This document shows, one piece after another, positions 13,793 to 24,709 of a stretch of 64,000 bases of DNA (position 1 is its first letter; the number at the start of each line of letters is the position of its first letter). This stretch comes from Lelliottia sp. JS-SCA-14. Its GTDB lineage: Bacteria; Pseudomonadota; Gammaproteobacteria; Enterobacterales; Enterobacteriaceae. The position numbers and the translations under genes are program-made. The notes under the pieces were generated by a model. That model was given only the letters and a program-made list of their open reading frames with translations, had not been told where the DNA came from and searched no databases. The stretch spans positions 1,984,001 to 2,048,000 of the forward strand of contig NZ_CP141606.1 of the NCBI RefSeq assembly GCF_035593345.1, written 5' to 3'.

Positions 13793-13957
13793 TGCCGGGT
13801 GGCGGCTTCGCCTTACCCGGCCTACAAGGTAAATGTAAAACGGCAACGCAAGTTGCCGTTTTTAATGTTTGCCCCCTCTCCCGGTGGGAGAGGGTTGGGG
13901 TGAGGGCACCAGACCGCACCGGTCAGCCAGGCCGGATAAGCGCAGCGCCATCCGGCA
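13793..13957. repeat. REP/terminator composite module, copy A
   Basis: A ~165-bp module made of a REP (13793-13824, TGCCGGGTGGCG...CGCCTTACCCGGC), a CGGCAAC hairpin terminator, a CCCTCTCCC hairpin with TTGGGGTGAGGGC (13872-13908), and a second REP (13930-13957). It is an inverted near-copy of 20872-21034; blocks such as CCTACAAGGT, AACGGCAAC and GTGGGAGAGGGTTGGGG are shared along the whole length. It lies downstream of nadE on the minus strand and upstream of cho. Confidence 0.85.
13837..13865. terminator. Bidirectional terminator inside module A
   Basis: AAAACGGCAAC, loop GCAA, GTTGCCGTTTTT. Runs of A and T flank the stem, so it can act on both strands; on the minus strand it would end nadE transcription. 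Confidence 0.75.
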
Positions 13958-13970
13958 ACAGGTGCGAAAA

Positions 13971-14798
13971 TTACCGCTTCCAGAAATCGTCGAAAATCGT
14001 AATTGGCGTGTGGCGCTTGTGCTCGGTTTTCAGATACCAGCCTTCAATGGTGCGGGCGATCTTCTCATCGAGGGTTTTGCCTTCCAGATAATCGTCGATG
14101 TTTTCGTAGGTCACGCCCAGCGCGACTTCATCCGGCAGAGAAGGGCGGTCGTCTTCGAGATCGGCAGTTGGGGCTTTCTTATATAAGTGCTCCGGGCAGC
14201 CAAGCGTGGCGAGCAGTTGCTTACCCTGGCGCTTGTTGAGGCGGAAGATCGGGTTGATGTCGGTGCCGCCGTCGCCGTATTTGGTGAAGAAACCGGTCAC
14301 GGCTTCTGCCGCGTGATCGGTGCCGACCACCACGCCTTTGGTCATCCCGGCGATGCTGTACTGCGCTTTCATGCGTTCGCGGGCTTTCTCGTTGCCGCGT
14401 ACGAAATCGCTCAGTTCAATTCCCGCTTCGCGCAGGGCCTGCTCGCTGGCCAGGACTGCGCCTTTGATGTTCACAGTGAGAACACGGTCAGGCTGGATAA
14501 AGGCAATGGCATCCTGGCAATCCTGCTCGTCGGCCTGCACGCCATAAGGAAGGCGCACGGCGATAAACTGCAGGGTGTCGTCGCCGGTTTCCTGACGCAA
14601 TTCTGAGATCGCCATCTGGCACAGTTTGCCGGTCAGGGTCGAGTCCTGGCCGCCGCTTATCCCCAACACCAGCGACTTCAGGAAGGCGTTGGTTTTGAGA
14701 TAGTCTTTCAGAAAATCGATACTGCGGCGGATTTCATGATTTGCGTCGACAGCGGGCTTTACGCCAAGCGCCTGAATAATCTCTTGTTGCAGAGCCAT
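13971..14798 (-). CDS. nadE: NH3-dependent NAD(+) synthetase
   Basis: Final step of NAD synthesis: amidation of deamido-NAD with ammonia and ATP, in the cytosol. 275 residues, the normal length for the ammonia-only enzyme. The N-type ATP pyrophosphatase P-loop GISGGQDST is at about 46-54, and [25 protein letters not shown] and [18 protein letters not shown] are the conserved NAD-binding and catalytic blocks. Three possible Met codons lie close together; the one at 14798 starts [12 protein letters not shown] as in the family and has GGAGGGCGTA upstream. Divergent from osmE. Confidence 0.97.
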   Translation of the reverse strand: MALQQEIIQALGVKPAVDANHEIRRSIDFLKDYLKTNAFLKSLVLGISGGQDSTLTGKLCQMAISELRQETGDDTLQFIAVRLPYGVQADEQDCQDAIAFIQPDRVLTVNIKGAVLASEQALREAGIELSDFVRGNEKARERMKAQYSIAGMTKGVVVGTDHAAEAVTGFFTKYGDGGTDINPIFRLNKRQGKQLLATLGCPEHLYKKAPTADLEDDRPSLPDEVALGVTYENIDDYLEGKTLDEKIARTIEGWYLKTEHKRHTPITIFDDFWKR

Positions 14799-15029
14799 TA
14801 CGCCCTCCATTAGCAAAAACGAAGCAGAATGAGTATCCGTTAAAACTAACCCTTTGGGCGTAAAACGACAAGGATCACAGTTTCGAGTGCGGCAAATTGC
14901 GACGATTTAGCAGGTTATCGTTGTTTTATTAGAATTTTCCGAAAAACATGCCGCTTCGTAGTCAAAGTTGATGAATAGGATTTTTTGTTCCATGCTTAGA
15001 TAACACGCTGATAAACAAGAGGACGGAAT

Positions 15030-15374
15030 ATGAACAAGAATGTAGCGGGAATTCTGAGCGCAGCGGCGGTATTGACTATGCTGGCAGGGTGTACAGCTTA
15101 CGATCGTACAACCGATCAATTCACACAGCCGGTGGTTAAAGATGTGAAGAAGGGTATGAGCCGTGCGCAGGTGGCGCAGGTGGCGGGTAAACCTTCTTCA
15201 GAAGTCACCATGATCCACGCACGTGGGACGTGCCAGACCTATATTCTGGGTCAACGGGATGGTAAAGCAGAGACCTACTTCGTTGCACTGGATGACACAG
15301 GACACGTGATCAATTCCGGTTACCAGACCTGTGCTGAGTACGATACCGACCCGCAGGCTCCTAAGGCGCAATAA
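15030..15374 (+). CDS. osmE: Osmotically inducible lipoprotein OsmE
   Basis: 114-residue outer-membrane lipoprotein. The lipobox LAGC puts the acylated cysteine at residue 21. The mature part is a small BamE/SmpA-like domain, seen in [20 protein letters not shown] near 38-57. In E. coli osmE is induced at high osmolarity and on entry to stationary phase and affects DNA supercoiling-related phenotypes; the mechanism is unknown. AGAGGACGG precedes the ATG. It has its own terminator. Confidence 0.95.
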   Translation: MNKNVAGILSAAAVLTMLAGCTAYDRTTDQFTQPVVKDVKKGMSRAQVAQVAGKPSSEVTMIHARGTCQTYILGQRDGKAETYFVALDDTGHVINSGYQTCAEYDTDPQAPKAQ

Positions 15375-15396
15375 CCTGTAGCCTGCGCAATGTCAC

Positions 15397-15424
15397 AAAC
15401 CGGCCTCTGGGCCGGTTTTTTTGT
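15397..15424 (+). terminator. osmE terminator
   Basis: AAACCGGCC, loop TCTG, GGCCGGTTT followed by a run of T. Canonical. Confidence 0.9.
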
Positions 15425-15437
15425 GCCTGCAATAATC

Positions 15438-15486
15438 TTATTTCTTATCGCGAATTATTTGCCTAAAATGTGAGGGTAGTCAAAAC
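15438..15486 (+). promoter_or_regulatory. Candidate NagC and CRP sites of the chb promoter
   Basis: TTATTTCTTATCGCGAATTA (from 15438) resembles the NagC/Mlc operator, with TTATTTC and CGCGAA halves. AATGTGAGGGTAGTCAAAAC (15467-15486) fits the CRP pattern TGTGA-N6-TCACA with one mismatch in the second half. E. coli chb is repressed by NagC and needs CRP and ChbR. Both matches are by eye. Confidence 0.45.
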
Positions 15487-15632
15487 GCCAGGTCAAGGAG
15501 AGACAATTGTGATGTGTCTGGAATTATCCCCTCCCTGCGCCATGCCGTATACTCCATTCAATGATAAACAATAGTAACACTCACAAACGGCCTGAAGGGC
15601 GAGGGTGAGGGTCATACAAGAGGGAAGTTGCT

Positions 15633-15953
15633 ATGGAAAAGAAACATATCTACCTGTTCTGCTCTGCGGGCATGTCAACGTCGCTGCTGGTGTCTAAAAT
15701 GCGCGCGCAGGCTGAAAAGTATGAAGTTCCCGTTGTTATCGAAGCGTTTCCTGAAACGCTGGCAGGCGAAAAAGGCCAGAACGCGGACGTGGTATTACTC
15801 GGACCACAAATCGCTTACATGCTGCCAGAAATCCAGCGTTTATTACCGAACAAACCTGTGGAAGTGATCGATTCTGTGCTGTACGGCAAAATTGATGGTT
15901 TGGGTGTGCTTAAAGCTGCAGTCGCATCAATTAAAAAAGCTGCCGCTAATTAA
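15633..15953 (+). CDS. chbB: PTS N,N'-diacetylchitobiose EIIB
   Basis: Cytosolic phosphocarrier of the Lac-family phosphotransferase system for chitobiose. 106 residues, with the phosphorylated cysteine at position 10 in [19 protein letters not shown]. The remainder ([40 protein letters not shown]) is nearly identical to E. coli ChbB. First gene of chbBCARFG. The leader is long (about 150 bp beyond the candidate CRP site). An AGAGGGAAG ribosome-binding site precedes the ATG. Confidence 0.97.
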   Translation: MEKKHIYLFCSAGMSTSLLVSKMRAQAEKYEVPVVIEAFPETLAGEKGQNADVVLLGPQIAYMLPEIQRLLPNKPVEVIDSVLYGKIDGLGVLKAAVASIKKAAAN

Positions 15954-15966
15954 ATTTTAAATTTTT

Positions 15967-15986
15967 CCCGTCAAAGAGTTATTTCA
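15967..15986 (+). promoter_or_regulatory. ChiX small-RNA pairing site in the chbB-chbC spacer
   Basis: CCCGTCAAAGAGTTATTTCA is complementary at about 18 of 20 positions to the ChiX seed region as I recall it (UGAAAUUCCUCUUUGACGGG). In E. coli and Salmonella the chbBC spacer acts as a decoy that traps ChiX and so relieves repression of chitoporin chiP. The chiX gene itself is not in this window. Confidence 0.8.
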
Positions 15987-15995
15987 CATACTTAC

Positions 15996-16017
15996 GCCGC
16001 AATATTTTCATTGCGGC
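15996..16017 (+). promoter_or_regulatory. Hairpin just after the ChiX site
   Basis: GCCGCAAT, loop ATTTTC, ATTGCGGC: a perfect 8-bp stem between the ChiX site and the chbC ribosome-binding site (TAAGGG). It may keep the spacer folded or protect the chbB 3' end. There is no T run, so it is not a terminator. Confidence 0.5.
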
Positions 16018-16034
16018 ATTTAAGGGTAATTTCT

Positions 16035-17393
16035 ATGAGTCAAGTTATTAGCTCTCTTGAAAAGGTCCTCCTTCCTTTTGCTGTTAAAATAGGAAAGCAG
16101 CCGCATATTAATGCGATCAAAAACGGCTTTATTAAATTAATGCCGCTGACCCTCGCAGGGGCCATGTTCGTTTTAATCAATAACGTTTTTTTAAGTTTCG
16201 GCGAAGGCTCGTTTTTCTATTCTATGGGCATTCGGTTAGACGCTTCCACCATTGAGACCCTGAATGGTTTTAAAGCCATCGGCGGCAACGTGTACAACGG
16301 TACGTTGGGCATTATGTCGCTGATGGCGCCTTTTTTCATTGGTTCCGCGTTAGCTGAAGAACGAAAAGTTGACCCGATGGCCGCCGGTCTTTTAGCGGTC
16401 GCGGCCTTTATGACCGTCACCCCTTACAGCGTGGGCGAAGCCTATGCGGTCGGTGCCAACTGGCTCGGAGGACAGAACATTATCTCCGGGATGGTGATTG
16501 GCCTGATCGTGGCAGAAATGTTTACCTTTGTGATTCGTCGCAACTGGGTCATTACCCTGCCAGACAGCGTGCCGTCCTCCGTATCACGCTCTTTCTCGGC
16601 GTTGATCCCTGGCTTCCTGATTCTGTCGATCTTCGGCATTATCTCCTGGCTGCTGGCCAACCACGGCAGCAACTTCCACCAGATCATCATGGACTCCATC
16701 TCCACGCCGCTGGCATCCATGGGCAGCGTAGTGGGCTGGGCTTACGTTATCTTTAACTCCCTGCTGTGGTTCTTCGGCGTGCACGGATCCCTTGCGCTGA
16801 CCGCGCTGGATAACGGCATCATGACCCCATGGGCACTGGAAAACATCGCCCTGTACAACCAGTATGGTTCTGTTGAAGCAGCGATTGCAGCCGGTAAAGA
16901 GTTCCACTTCTGGGCGAAACCGATGCTGGACTCCTACATCCTGCTGGGTGGTTCCGGGGCAACGCTGGGTCTGATTATCGCTATCTTCATCGGCTCACGC
17001 CGTGCGGATCACCGTCAGGTGGCGAAACTGGCCCTGCCGTCAGGCATCTTCCAGATTAACGAACCGATTCTGTTTGGTCTGCCGATCATCATGAACCCGG
17101 TGATGTTCATCCCGTTCGTCCTGGTTCAGCCGATTCTGGCTGCCATTACCCTGGCTGCTTACTCGATGGGGATTATCCCACCGGTGACTAACCTCGCACC
17201 ATGGACCATGCCAACCGGTTTAGGCGCCTTCTTCAACAGTAACGGCAGCATCGCCGCACTCTGCGTGGCCCTGTTCAACCTCGGTGTCTCAACGCTGGTT
17301 TACCTGCCATTCGTGGCGGTGTCGAACAAGGCGCAGGCGGTACTTGATGAGCAGGAAAGCGAAGAAGACATCGCTAACGCACTGAAATTCTAA
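16035..17393 (+). CDS. chbC: PTS N,N'-diacetylchitobiose EIIC permease
   Basis: Inner-membrane channel component that takes up chitobiose with phosphorylation. 452 residues with about ten hydrophobic segments. Family signatures include [23 protein letters not shown] in pieces near 15-37, [21 protein letters not shown], and the substrate-site [15 protein letters not shown] near 347-361. The frame is open 8 codons upstream from a TTG, but the ATG at 16035 starts [15 protein letters not shown] and follows TAAGGG, so it is used. Translation may be affected by the ChiX site and hairpin in its leader. Confidence 0.97.
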   Translation: MSQVISSLEKVLLPFAVKIGKQPHINAIKNGFIKLMPLTLAGAMFVLINNVFLSFGEGSFFYSMGIRLDASTIETLNGFKAIGGNVYNGTLGIMSLMAPFFIGSALAEERKVDPMAAGLLAVAAFMTVTPYSVGEAYAVGANWLGGQNIISGMVIGLIVAEMFTFVIRRNWVITLPDSVPSSVSRSFSALIPGFLILSIFGIISWLLANHGSNFHQIIMDSISTPLASMGSVVGWAYVIFNSLLWFFGVHGSLALTALDNGIMTPWALENIALYNQYGSVEAAIAAGKEFHFWAKPMLDSYILLGGSGATLGLIIAIFIGSRRADHRQVAKLALPSGIFQINEPILFGLPIIMNPVMFIPFVLVQPILAAITLAAYSMGIIPPVTNLAPWTMPTGLGAFFNSNGSIAALCVALFNLGVSTLVYLPFVAVSNKAQAVLDEQESEEDIANALKF

Positions 17394-17438
17394 GTTGTCC
17401 GGCGCGGGGAAACCCGCGCCAGTATAAGGAGAGAGAAG

Positions 17439-17786
17439 ATGTTTGATTTGGATAATGTTGTGGCAGAAGAGGCGGTCGAGAACGATCTGGAAGAAGTGGT
17501 GATGGGGCTTATCATCAATTCCGGACAGGCGCGCAGCCTGGCGTATGCCGCCCTCAAACAAGCCAAGCAGGGCGATTTTGCCGCCGCGAAACGGATGATG
17601 GATCAGTCGCGCACCGCGCTGAACGAAGCTCACCTGGTACAAACTAAACTGATTGAAGGTGACCAGGGTGAAGGTAAAATGAAGGTGAGTCTGGTGCTGG
17701 TTCACGCCCAGGATCATTTGATGACCTCCATGCTGGCTCGCGAGTTGGTGACCGAGCTCATCGAGCTTCACGAGAAGATGCAATAA
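17439..17786 (+). CDS. chbA: PTS N,N'-diacetylchitobiose EIIA
   Basis: Trimeric helical phosphocarrier that passes phosphate from HPr to ChbB. 115 residues. The active His89 lies in VSLVLVHAQDHLMTSM, and the helical signature ARSLAYAALKQAKQGDFAAA is intact. The first ~15 residues (MFDLDNVVAEEAVE) differ from E. coli, as is common for this variable end. AAGGAGAGAG precedes the ATG. Confidence 0.97.
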   Translation: MFDLDNVVAEEAVENDLEEVVMGLIINSGQARSLAYAALKQAKQGDFAAAKRMMDQSRTALNEAHLVQTKLIEGDQGEGKMKVSLVLVHAQDHLMTSMLARELVTELIELHEKMQ

Positions 17787-17810
17787 GTCAGGCCGCTGGA
17801 GGTAAACACG

Positions 17811-18632
17811 ATGGAAATTAAAACCGCATTTGAGCAGCAACTGTTTAACGGCAAGAATTTTCACGTGGTTATCTACAACAAAACCGAAAGCGTGAGTGGC
17901 CTGCACCAGCATGATTACTACGAGTTCACGATTGTTCTGACCGGGCGCTACTACCAGGAGATCAACGGCAAGCGCGTTCTGCTGGAGCGCGGGGACTTTG
18001 TCTTCCTGCCGATGGGCTCATATCACCAGAGCTTTTATGAATTTGGTGCTACGCGCATTCTGAACGTGGGTGTCAGCAGACGTTTCTTCGAGAAACACTA
18101 CCTGCCGCTGGTGCCGTTCTGTTTTGTCGCCTCACAGGTTTATCGCATTAAAAACGAGTTCATGACCTGGATCGAAACGGTCATCGCCTCGCTGAACTTC
18201 CGCGACAATGAGTTTGATGAGTTCATTGAAACGGTCACTTTTTATGTGATGAACCGCCTGCGCCATCATCGCGATGAGCAGCAGGTGATCGATGATATTC
18301 CGCAATGGCTGCGTACCACCGTCGAATTAATGCACGACAAACATCAGTTTGGTGACAGTGCGCTGGAAAATATGATTGCGCTGTCGGGGAAATCGCAAGA
18401 ATACCTGACCCGCGCCACCCAGCGTTATTATCAAAAAACACCGGTGCAGATTATTAACGGCATCCGCATTAATTTCGCTAAAAAGCAGCTGGAAATTACC
18501 AACTATTCGGTCACCGATATTGCCTATGAGTCGGGTTATAGCAGCCCGAGCCTGTTTATTAAGACCTTTAAAAAATTCACTTCGTTTACGCCAAATAGCT
18601 ACCGTAAGAATTTAACGGTAATGAATAATTAA
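17811..18632 (+). CDS. chbR: ChbR, AraC-family regulator of chb
   Basis: Dual regulator that with NagC represses chb in the absence of sugar and activates it with CRP when chitobiose-6-phosphate is present. 273 residues. The N-terminal cupin ([18 protein letters not shown] near 26-43) is followed by a C-terminal AraC double helix-turn-helix (about 175-268) with [20 protein letters not shown] and [20 protein letters not shown]. The start ATG follows GGAGGTAAACACG. It is co-oriented within the operon between chbA and chbF, as in E. coli. Confidence 0.96.
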   Translation: MEIKTAFEQQLFNGKNFHVVIYNKTESVSGLHQHDYYEFTIVLTGRYYQEINGKRVLLERGDFVFLPMGSYHQSFYEFGATRILNVGVSRRFFEKHYLPLVPFCFVASQVYRIKNEFMTWIETVIASLNFRDNEFDEFIETVTFYVMNRLRHHRDEQQVIDDIPQWLRTTVELMHDKHQFGDSALENMIALSGKSQEYLTRATQRYYQKTPVQIINGIRINFAKKQLEITNYSVTDIAYESGYSSPSLFIKTFKKFTSFTPNSYRKNLTVMNN

Positions 18633-18747
18633 TTGACTTGCGGCGAATTAACTCGCCAGAAATATTGACTTAAACGCTTGCCCAAATTAGCGGGAATGCC
18701 TCGCTATACTTTGCAGGCGGTTAACCTGATACGCTAAGGGAGATATT

Positions 18748-20097
18748 ATGCAAAAGAAATTGAAAGTCGTGACAATCGGCGGCGGCAGCAGCTATACCCC
18801 GGAACTGCTCGAAGGTTTTCTGAAACGTTATCATGAACTGCCGGTCAGCGAATTATGGCTGGTGGACGTCGAAGAAGGGCAGGAGAAACTCGATATTATT
18901 TTCGAACTCTGCCAGCGCATGGTGCAGAAAGCCGGTGTCCCGTTAACCGTATACAAAACCCTGGATCGTCGCGAAGCGCTGAAAGACGCCGACTTCGTCA
19001 CTACCCAGCTGCGCGTCGGCCAGCTAAAAGCGCGTGAACTGGACGAACGCATCCCCCTGAGCCACGGCTATCTGGGCCAGGAGACCAACGGTGCGGGCGG
19101 TCTGTTTAAAGGCCTGCGTACCATTCCGGTGATTTTTGACATCGTCAAAGACGTGCAAGAGGTCTGCCCGCAGGCGTGGGTGATCAACTTCACCAACCCG
19201 GCCGGGATGGTGACGGAAGCGGTTTATCGCCACACCGGTTTCAAACGCTTCATCGGCGTGTGCAACATTCCGATCGGCATGAAAATGTTCATCCGCGATG
19301 TGCTGAAGTTGACCGACAGCGACGATCTCTCCATCGATCTGTTCGGCCTGAACCACATGGTGTTTATCAAAGATGTGATCGTCAACGGCGAATCCCGTTT
19401 TGCCGAACTGCTGGACGGCGTCGCTTCTGGGCGCCTGACCGCCGGTTCCGTGAAAAACATCTTCGACCTGCCGTTCAGCGAAGGGCTGATTCGCTCCCTG
19501 AACCTGCTGCCATGCTCCTATCTGCTCTACTACTTCAAGCAGAAAGAGATGCTCGCCATCGAAATGGGCGAGTACTATAAGGGCGGCGCGCGTGCGCAGG
19601 TGGTGCAGAAGGTTGAGAAACAGCTCTTTGATTTGTACAAAGATCCGAACCTCAACGTTAAACCGAAAGAGCTGGAGCAGCGCGGCGGGGCGTACTACTC
19701 CGATGCGGCTTGCGAAGTCATCAACGCGATCTACAACGACAAACAGGCCGAACACTATGTGAACGTGCCGCATCACGGACATGTCGATAACATTCCGGCT
19801 GACTGGGCCGTTGAAATGACCTGTATCCTGGGGCGCGACGGGGCGAAGCCGCACTCCCGCATCACCCATTTCGATGACAAAGTGATGGGCCTGATCCACA
19901 CCATCAAAGGCTTCGAAATTGCTGCCAGCCATGCGGCCCTGAGCGGTGAGTTCAACGACGTGCTGCTGGCGCTGAACCTCAGCCCGCTGGTGCATTCGGA
20001 TCGCGACGCGGAATCGCTGGCGCGCGAAATGATCCTCGCCCATGAGAAATGGCTGCCAAACTTTGCGGCCACGGCTGAGAAGCTCAAACAACGCTAA
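18748..20097 (+). CDS. chbF: 6-phospho-chitobiase (GH4)
   Basis: NAD- and Mn-dependent family 4 glycoside hydrolase that splits phosphorylated chitobiose (after deacetylation by ChbG). 449 residues. NAD-binding [14 protein letters not shown] lies near residues 11-24; metal and catalytic blocks include [18 protein letters not shown] near 150-167, CNIPIGMK near 172-179 and FGLNHMVF near 200-207. The 115-bp gap from chbR is long for this operon and holds a small hairpin (GGCGA/TCGCC near 18647) and a TATACT that could be part of a secondary promoter. AAGGGAGAT precedes the ATG. Confidence 0.96.
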   Translation: MQKKLKVVTIGGGSSYTPELLEGFLKRYHELPVSELWLVDVEEGQEKLDIIFELCQRMVQKAGVPLTVYKTLDRREALKDADFVTTQLRVGQLKARELDERIPLSHGYLGQETNGAGGLFKGLRTIPVIFDIVKDVQEVCPQAWVINFTNPAGMVTEAVYRHTGFKRFIGVCNIPIGMKMFIRDVLKLTDSDDLSIDLFGLNHMVFIKDVIVNGESRFAELLDGVASGRLTAGSVKNIFDLPFSEGLIRSLNLLPCSYLLYYFKQKEMLAIEMGEYYKGGARAQVVQKVEKQLFDLYKDPNLNVKPKELEQRGGAYYSDAACEVINAIYNDKQAEHYVNVPHHGHVDNIPADWAVEMTCILGRDGAKPHSRITHFDDKVMGLIHTIKGFEIAASHAALSGEFNDVLLALNLSPLVHSDRDAESLAREMILAHEKWLPNFAATAEKLKQR

Positions 20098-20108
20098 GAG
20101 GAACAGAG

Positions 20109-20867
20109 ATGGAAAATCTGTTGATCATCAATGCCGATGACTTTGGCCTGTCGAAAGGGCAAAACTACGGCATTGTCGAAGCCTGTCGCCACGGGGTGGT
20201 CACCTCGACCACCGCGCTGGTGAACGGCGAGGCGGTGGAGCATGCCGCGGCGCTAAGCCGCGACCTGCCGAAGCTCGGCGTCGGGATGCACTTTGTGCTG
20301 ACGCTCGGCATGCCGCTTTCCCCGATGCCGGAACTGACGCGTGACGGGCAGCTGGGAAAATGGATCTGGGAGATGGCAGAGCAGGGTGCGCTGCCGCTCG
20401 ACGAAATTGCGCGCGAGTTGGACTGCCAGTTTAACCGCTTTGTCGATCTCTTTGGCCGTGAACCGACGCACCTCGACAGCCATCACCACGTGCATATGAT
20501 CCCGGCGATTTTCCCGCTGGTGGCTGAATTTGCGGCGCGTAAAGGTGTGGCGATGCGTGTGGATCGTCAGGTGCAAGCTTTGCACGGTCTCACTCTGAGC
20601 GCTGCGCCGACCACCGACGGGTTCAGCAGCGATTTCTACGGAGATGAGATCAGCGAAGCGCTGCTGTTGCAGGAGCTGGACGCTTCTGCGGCACGCGGAG
20701 AACGGTCGCTGGAAGTGATGGCCCACCCGGCGTTTGTCGACAATACGGTGCGAAAAAGCGCCTATTGCTGGCCGCGCCTGGCGGAACTGGACGTGCTGAC
20801 GTCGCCGTCGCTGAAGTATGCGATTGCGGAGCGTGGGTATCGTTTGGGGACGTTTAGCGATCTGTAA
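20109..20867 (+). CDS. chbG: Chitooligosaccharide deacetylase ChbG
   Basis: YdjC-family metal-dependent deacetylase that removes one acetyl group from chitobiose-6-phosphate, making both the inducer for ChbR and the substrate for ChbF. 252 residues. The metal site is recognised by [10 protein letters not shown] at 8-17 and [10 protein letters not shown] near 121-130. AAGAGGAACAG precedes the ATG. It is the last gene of the operon; a REP/terminator module follows directly. Confidence 0.96.
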   Translation: MENLLIINADDFGLSKGQNYGIVEACRHGVVTSTTALVNGEAVEHAAALSRDLPKLGVGMHFVLTLGMPLSPMPELTRDGQLGKWIWEMAEQGALPLDEIARELDCQFNRFVDLFGREPTHLDSHHHVHMIPAIFPLVAEFAARKGVAMRVDRQVQALHGLTLSAAPTTDGFSSDFYGDEISEALLLQELDASAARGERSLEVMAHPAFVDNTVRKSAYCWPRLAELDVLTSPSLKYAIAERGYRLGTFSDL

Positions 20868-20871
20868 ACAT

Positions 20872-21034
20872 TGCCGGGTGGCGCTTGCGCTTACCCGGCC
20901 TACGGGGTTCGTGCGGTTTGATGCCCTCACCCCAACCCTCTCCCACGGGAGAGGGAGAAAACATCAAAAACGGCAACCTTCGGGTTGCCGTTTTGCATTG
21001 ACCTTGTAGGCCGGATAAGCGAAGCGCATCCGGC
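20872..21034. repeat. REP/terminator composite module, copy B
   Basis: Inverted near-copy of 13793-13957: a REP (20872-20903), a CCCTCACCCC block with the CCCTCTCCC hairpin (20921-20957), the CGGCAAC terminator, and a second REP (21004-21034). Read in reverse complement it aligns with copy A along the whole length. It lies between the convergent chbG and katE genes. Confidence 0.85.
20967..20995. terminator. Bidirectional terminator inside module B
   Basis: AAAACGGCAACC, loop TTCG, GGTTGCCGTTTT: a perfect 12-bp stem with a stable tetraloop and A/T runs on both sides. It serves chbG on the plus strand and katE on the minus strand. Confidence 0.88.
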
Positions 21035-21039
21035 GTTTT

Positions 21040-23301
<2,262 letters not shown>

Positions 23302-23360
23302 TGCTCACTTCTCCTGTCTTCATTGCTGAAATACGTTCGTTGTGGCGAAAAGCCCCATTA

Positions 23361-23367
23361 ACTATAG
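23361..23367 (-). promoter_or_regulatory. Candidate sigma-S -10 element of katE
   Basis: On the minus strand GTTCTATAGTTAA contains CTATAGT, which fits the CTATACT-type -10 box used by RpoS, about 60 bp upstream of the katE start. No strong -35 is seen, as usual for RpoS promoters. RpoS control of katE is established in E. coli. Confidence 0.45.
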
Positions 23368-23523
23368 AACAATGTGATTTTGCGGCCGGGAAACTGAGAG
23401 TATTCGGGCTGACGCTTTAGCAAAAGGAGGGCATATCGCATGCAAGGCGCGACGGACGGGGCAGGAATCGGCTATGATTGGGGTTTTACGCTTCCAGAAT
23501 TTGTTTTAGTGAACCAGTCGCTT

Positions 23524-23763
23524 ATGAAACCATTTCGTCAACAAAACCGTCGTGTCATTAGCTACGTGCCTCGTGTTGAACCCGCGCCGCCGGACCACGC
23601 CCTGAAAGTGGATGGCTTTCGCGACGTCTGGCAGCTGCGTGGCAAATATGTGGCCTTTGTCCTGATGGGAGAGCATTTCCGCCGTTCACCGACCTTCACC
23701 GTTCCGGAATCGGCCCAGCGCTGGGCAACGCAAATCCGCCAGGATGACGATATTCAGGATTAG
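23524..23763 (+). CDS. cedA: Cell division modulator CedA
   Basis: Small DNA-binding, RNA-polymerase-associated protein; E. coli CedA restores division in cells over-initiating replication. 79 residues, compared with 80 in E. coli. Conserved parts: QQNRRVISYVPRVEPAPPDH, FRDVWQLRGKYVAFVLMGE, and FTVPESAQRWATQIRQD. The frame is open 28 codons further upstream, but the ATG at 23524 gives the family N-terminus MKPFRQQNR. The ribosome-binding site is weak, so the exact start is less certain. The position next to katE is as in E. coli. Confidence 0.9.
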   Translation: MKPFRQQNRRVISYVPRVEPAPPDHALKVDGFRDVWQLRGKYVAFVLMGEHFRRSPTFTVPESAQRWATQIRQDDDIQD

Positions 23764-23774
23764 CCATGACATTT

Positions 23775-23838
23775 CGGGCGCAGAGCCTGTGGCTCTGTTG
23801 AGAAGCACACTAAAATCGCGATGTTAATTCTGCGCCCG
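23775..23838. repeat. Nested inverted repeats after cedA
   Basis: CGGGCGCAGA (23775-23784) and TCTGCGCCCG (23829-23838) are a perfect 10-bp pair 44 bp apart. Overlapping the left arm is a second hairpin, CAGAGCC-TGT-GGCTCTG (23781-23797), so the two folds are mutually exclusive. There is no T run. Function unknown; it could protect the cedA transcript end. Confidence 0.5.
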
Positions 23839-23987
23839 CTTTATATTCCTAATTCCTGAACAATTATTTCTTACCGCTTCTGCTGCTCCCTTTTGATTCA
23901 TCTTATGCCGCGCTCAGCTTTGGGGTCTAAAAATAGACGCTCGCCTTGCTGAACGAATGTGCAATCCACAGTACGCTACGCCACAAG

Positions 23988-24039
23988 TCAGAAAGCCTGT
24001 TTGTCATTAATTTCATGACAAACGGAAATCTATTTCTGA
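23988..24039. promoter_or_regulatory. Nested palindrome upstream of the fimbrial operon
   Basis: GTTTGTCAT (23999-24007) pairs with ATGACAAAC (24015-24023) around a 7-bp centre, and outer arms TCAGAAA (23988-23994) and TTTCTGA (24033-24039) enclose it. It lies 79-130 bp before the first pilin gene and is a good candidate operator or leader fold. The regulator is unknown. Confidence 0.5.
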
Positions 24040-24063
24040 CAGGACAATATAAATATCAAATCT

Positions 24064-24082
24064 TATTAACATCGTGTTAATA
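24064..24082 (+). promoter_or_regulatory. AT-rich palindrome in the pilin leader
   Basis: TATTAACATCGTGTTAATA has 8-bp arms around TCG, 36 bp before the pilin ATG. It may be an operator half-hidden in the leader or an mRNA-stabilising hairpin. The 354-bp cedA-pilin gap holds no gene. Confidence 0.45.
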
Positions 24083-24117
24083 GGGTTTGGTTTTTATTCT
24101 TATAAAAGGGAAATCAT

Positions 24118-24669
24118 ATGAGCAAAATGTTTTATAAAAAAATGACGCTTGCATCTTTAATTGCTGCAAGCGCCCTGGTTTCATCAATGGCTAACGCTGC
24201 AGATGATTCTGACACTTTGTCTTTACAGGTATCAGGCACCATTAATCCTGCACCGTGTGGGCTGATCGTGAGCAAAACTGCGCTGGATCTGGGTTCTTCT
24301 CTGATTAGCGATCTGAAAACCTCCGATCAAACCCCGGCAGAAATTGGCACCCGTACGCTGCAGGTTTCTCTCACTGATTGTCAGCCAACCACCAACGTGG
24401 AGCTCCGCGTTCTGGGTGCTTCTGCAGAAGGCGACAGCACGCTGCTGGCAAACAGTGCAGCAACGAATGCGGCAACCAACGTTGGCGTGGGTGTGTGGAA
24501 TAAGAAAGATGGCAGCCAGGTCAAAATTGGCGGGGACCCTATTATTCTGGTTCCTAATTCCCCAACGATGACCAATCTGGATTTCGCATTAGCGAAAGCG
24601 GATGGTTCTGCTGCAGTGACTGCCGGTGATGTGACCACTACCGCGCAGATCAAAGTCACTTTCCTCTAA
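24118..24669 (+). CDS. Fimbrial subunit (pilin 1) of a chaperone-usher system
   Basis: 183-residue secreted protein with a signal peptide (cut likely after SMANA near residue 27). The mature domain has the pilin cysteine pair (APCGLIV and LTDCQPT) and ends TTAQIKVTFL, an alternating hydrophobic last strand as used in chaperone-assisted subunits. It looks like the DUF1120-type pilin group seen in the E. coli yhc locus; this family call is from memory. AAAGGGAAATCAT precedes the ATG. It is first in a five-gene operon and so is probably the major subunit. Base composition is more AT-rich than neighbouring housekeeping genes. Confidence 0.82.
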   Translation: MSKMFYKKMTLASLIAASALVSSMANAADDSDTLSLQVSGTINPAPCGLIVSKTALDLGSSLISDLKTSDQTPAEIGTRTLQVSLTDCQPTTNVELRVLGASAEGDSTLLANSAATNAATNVGVGVWNKKDGSQVKIGGDPIILVPNSPTMTNLDFALAKADGSAAVTAGDVTTTAQIKVTFL

Positions 24670-24709
24670 ACCACGGCTATTGCTCAGATAAAATATTAAG
24701 GGATTTATT

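Noticed and set aside
23988..24082. FimS-like invertible promoter for the fimbriae
   Set aside because: The inverted arms are 25-52 bp apart, too close for an invertible switch, and no recombinase gene is nearby.
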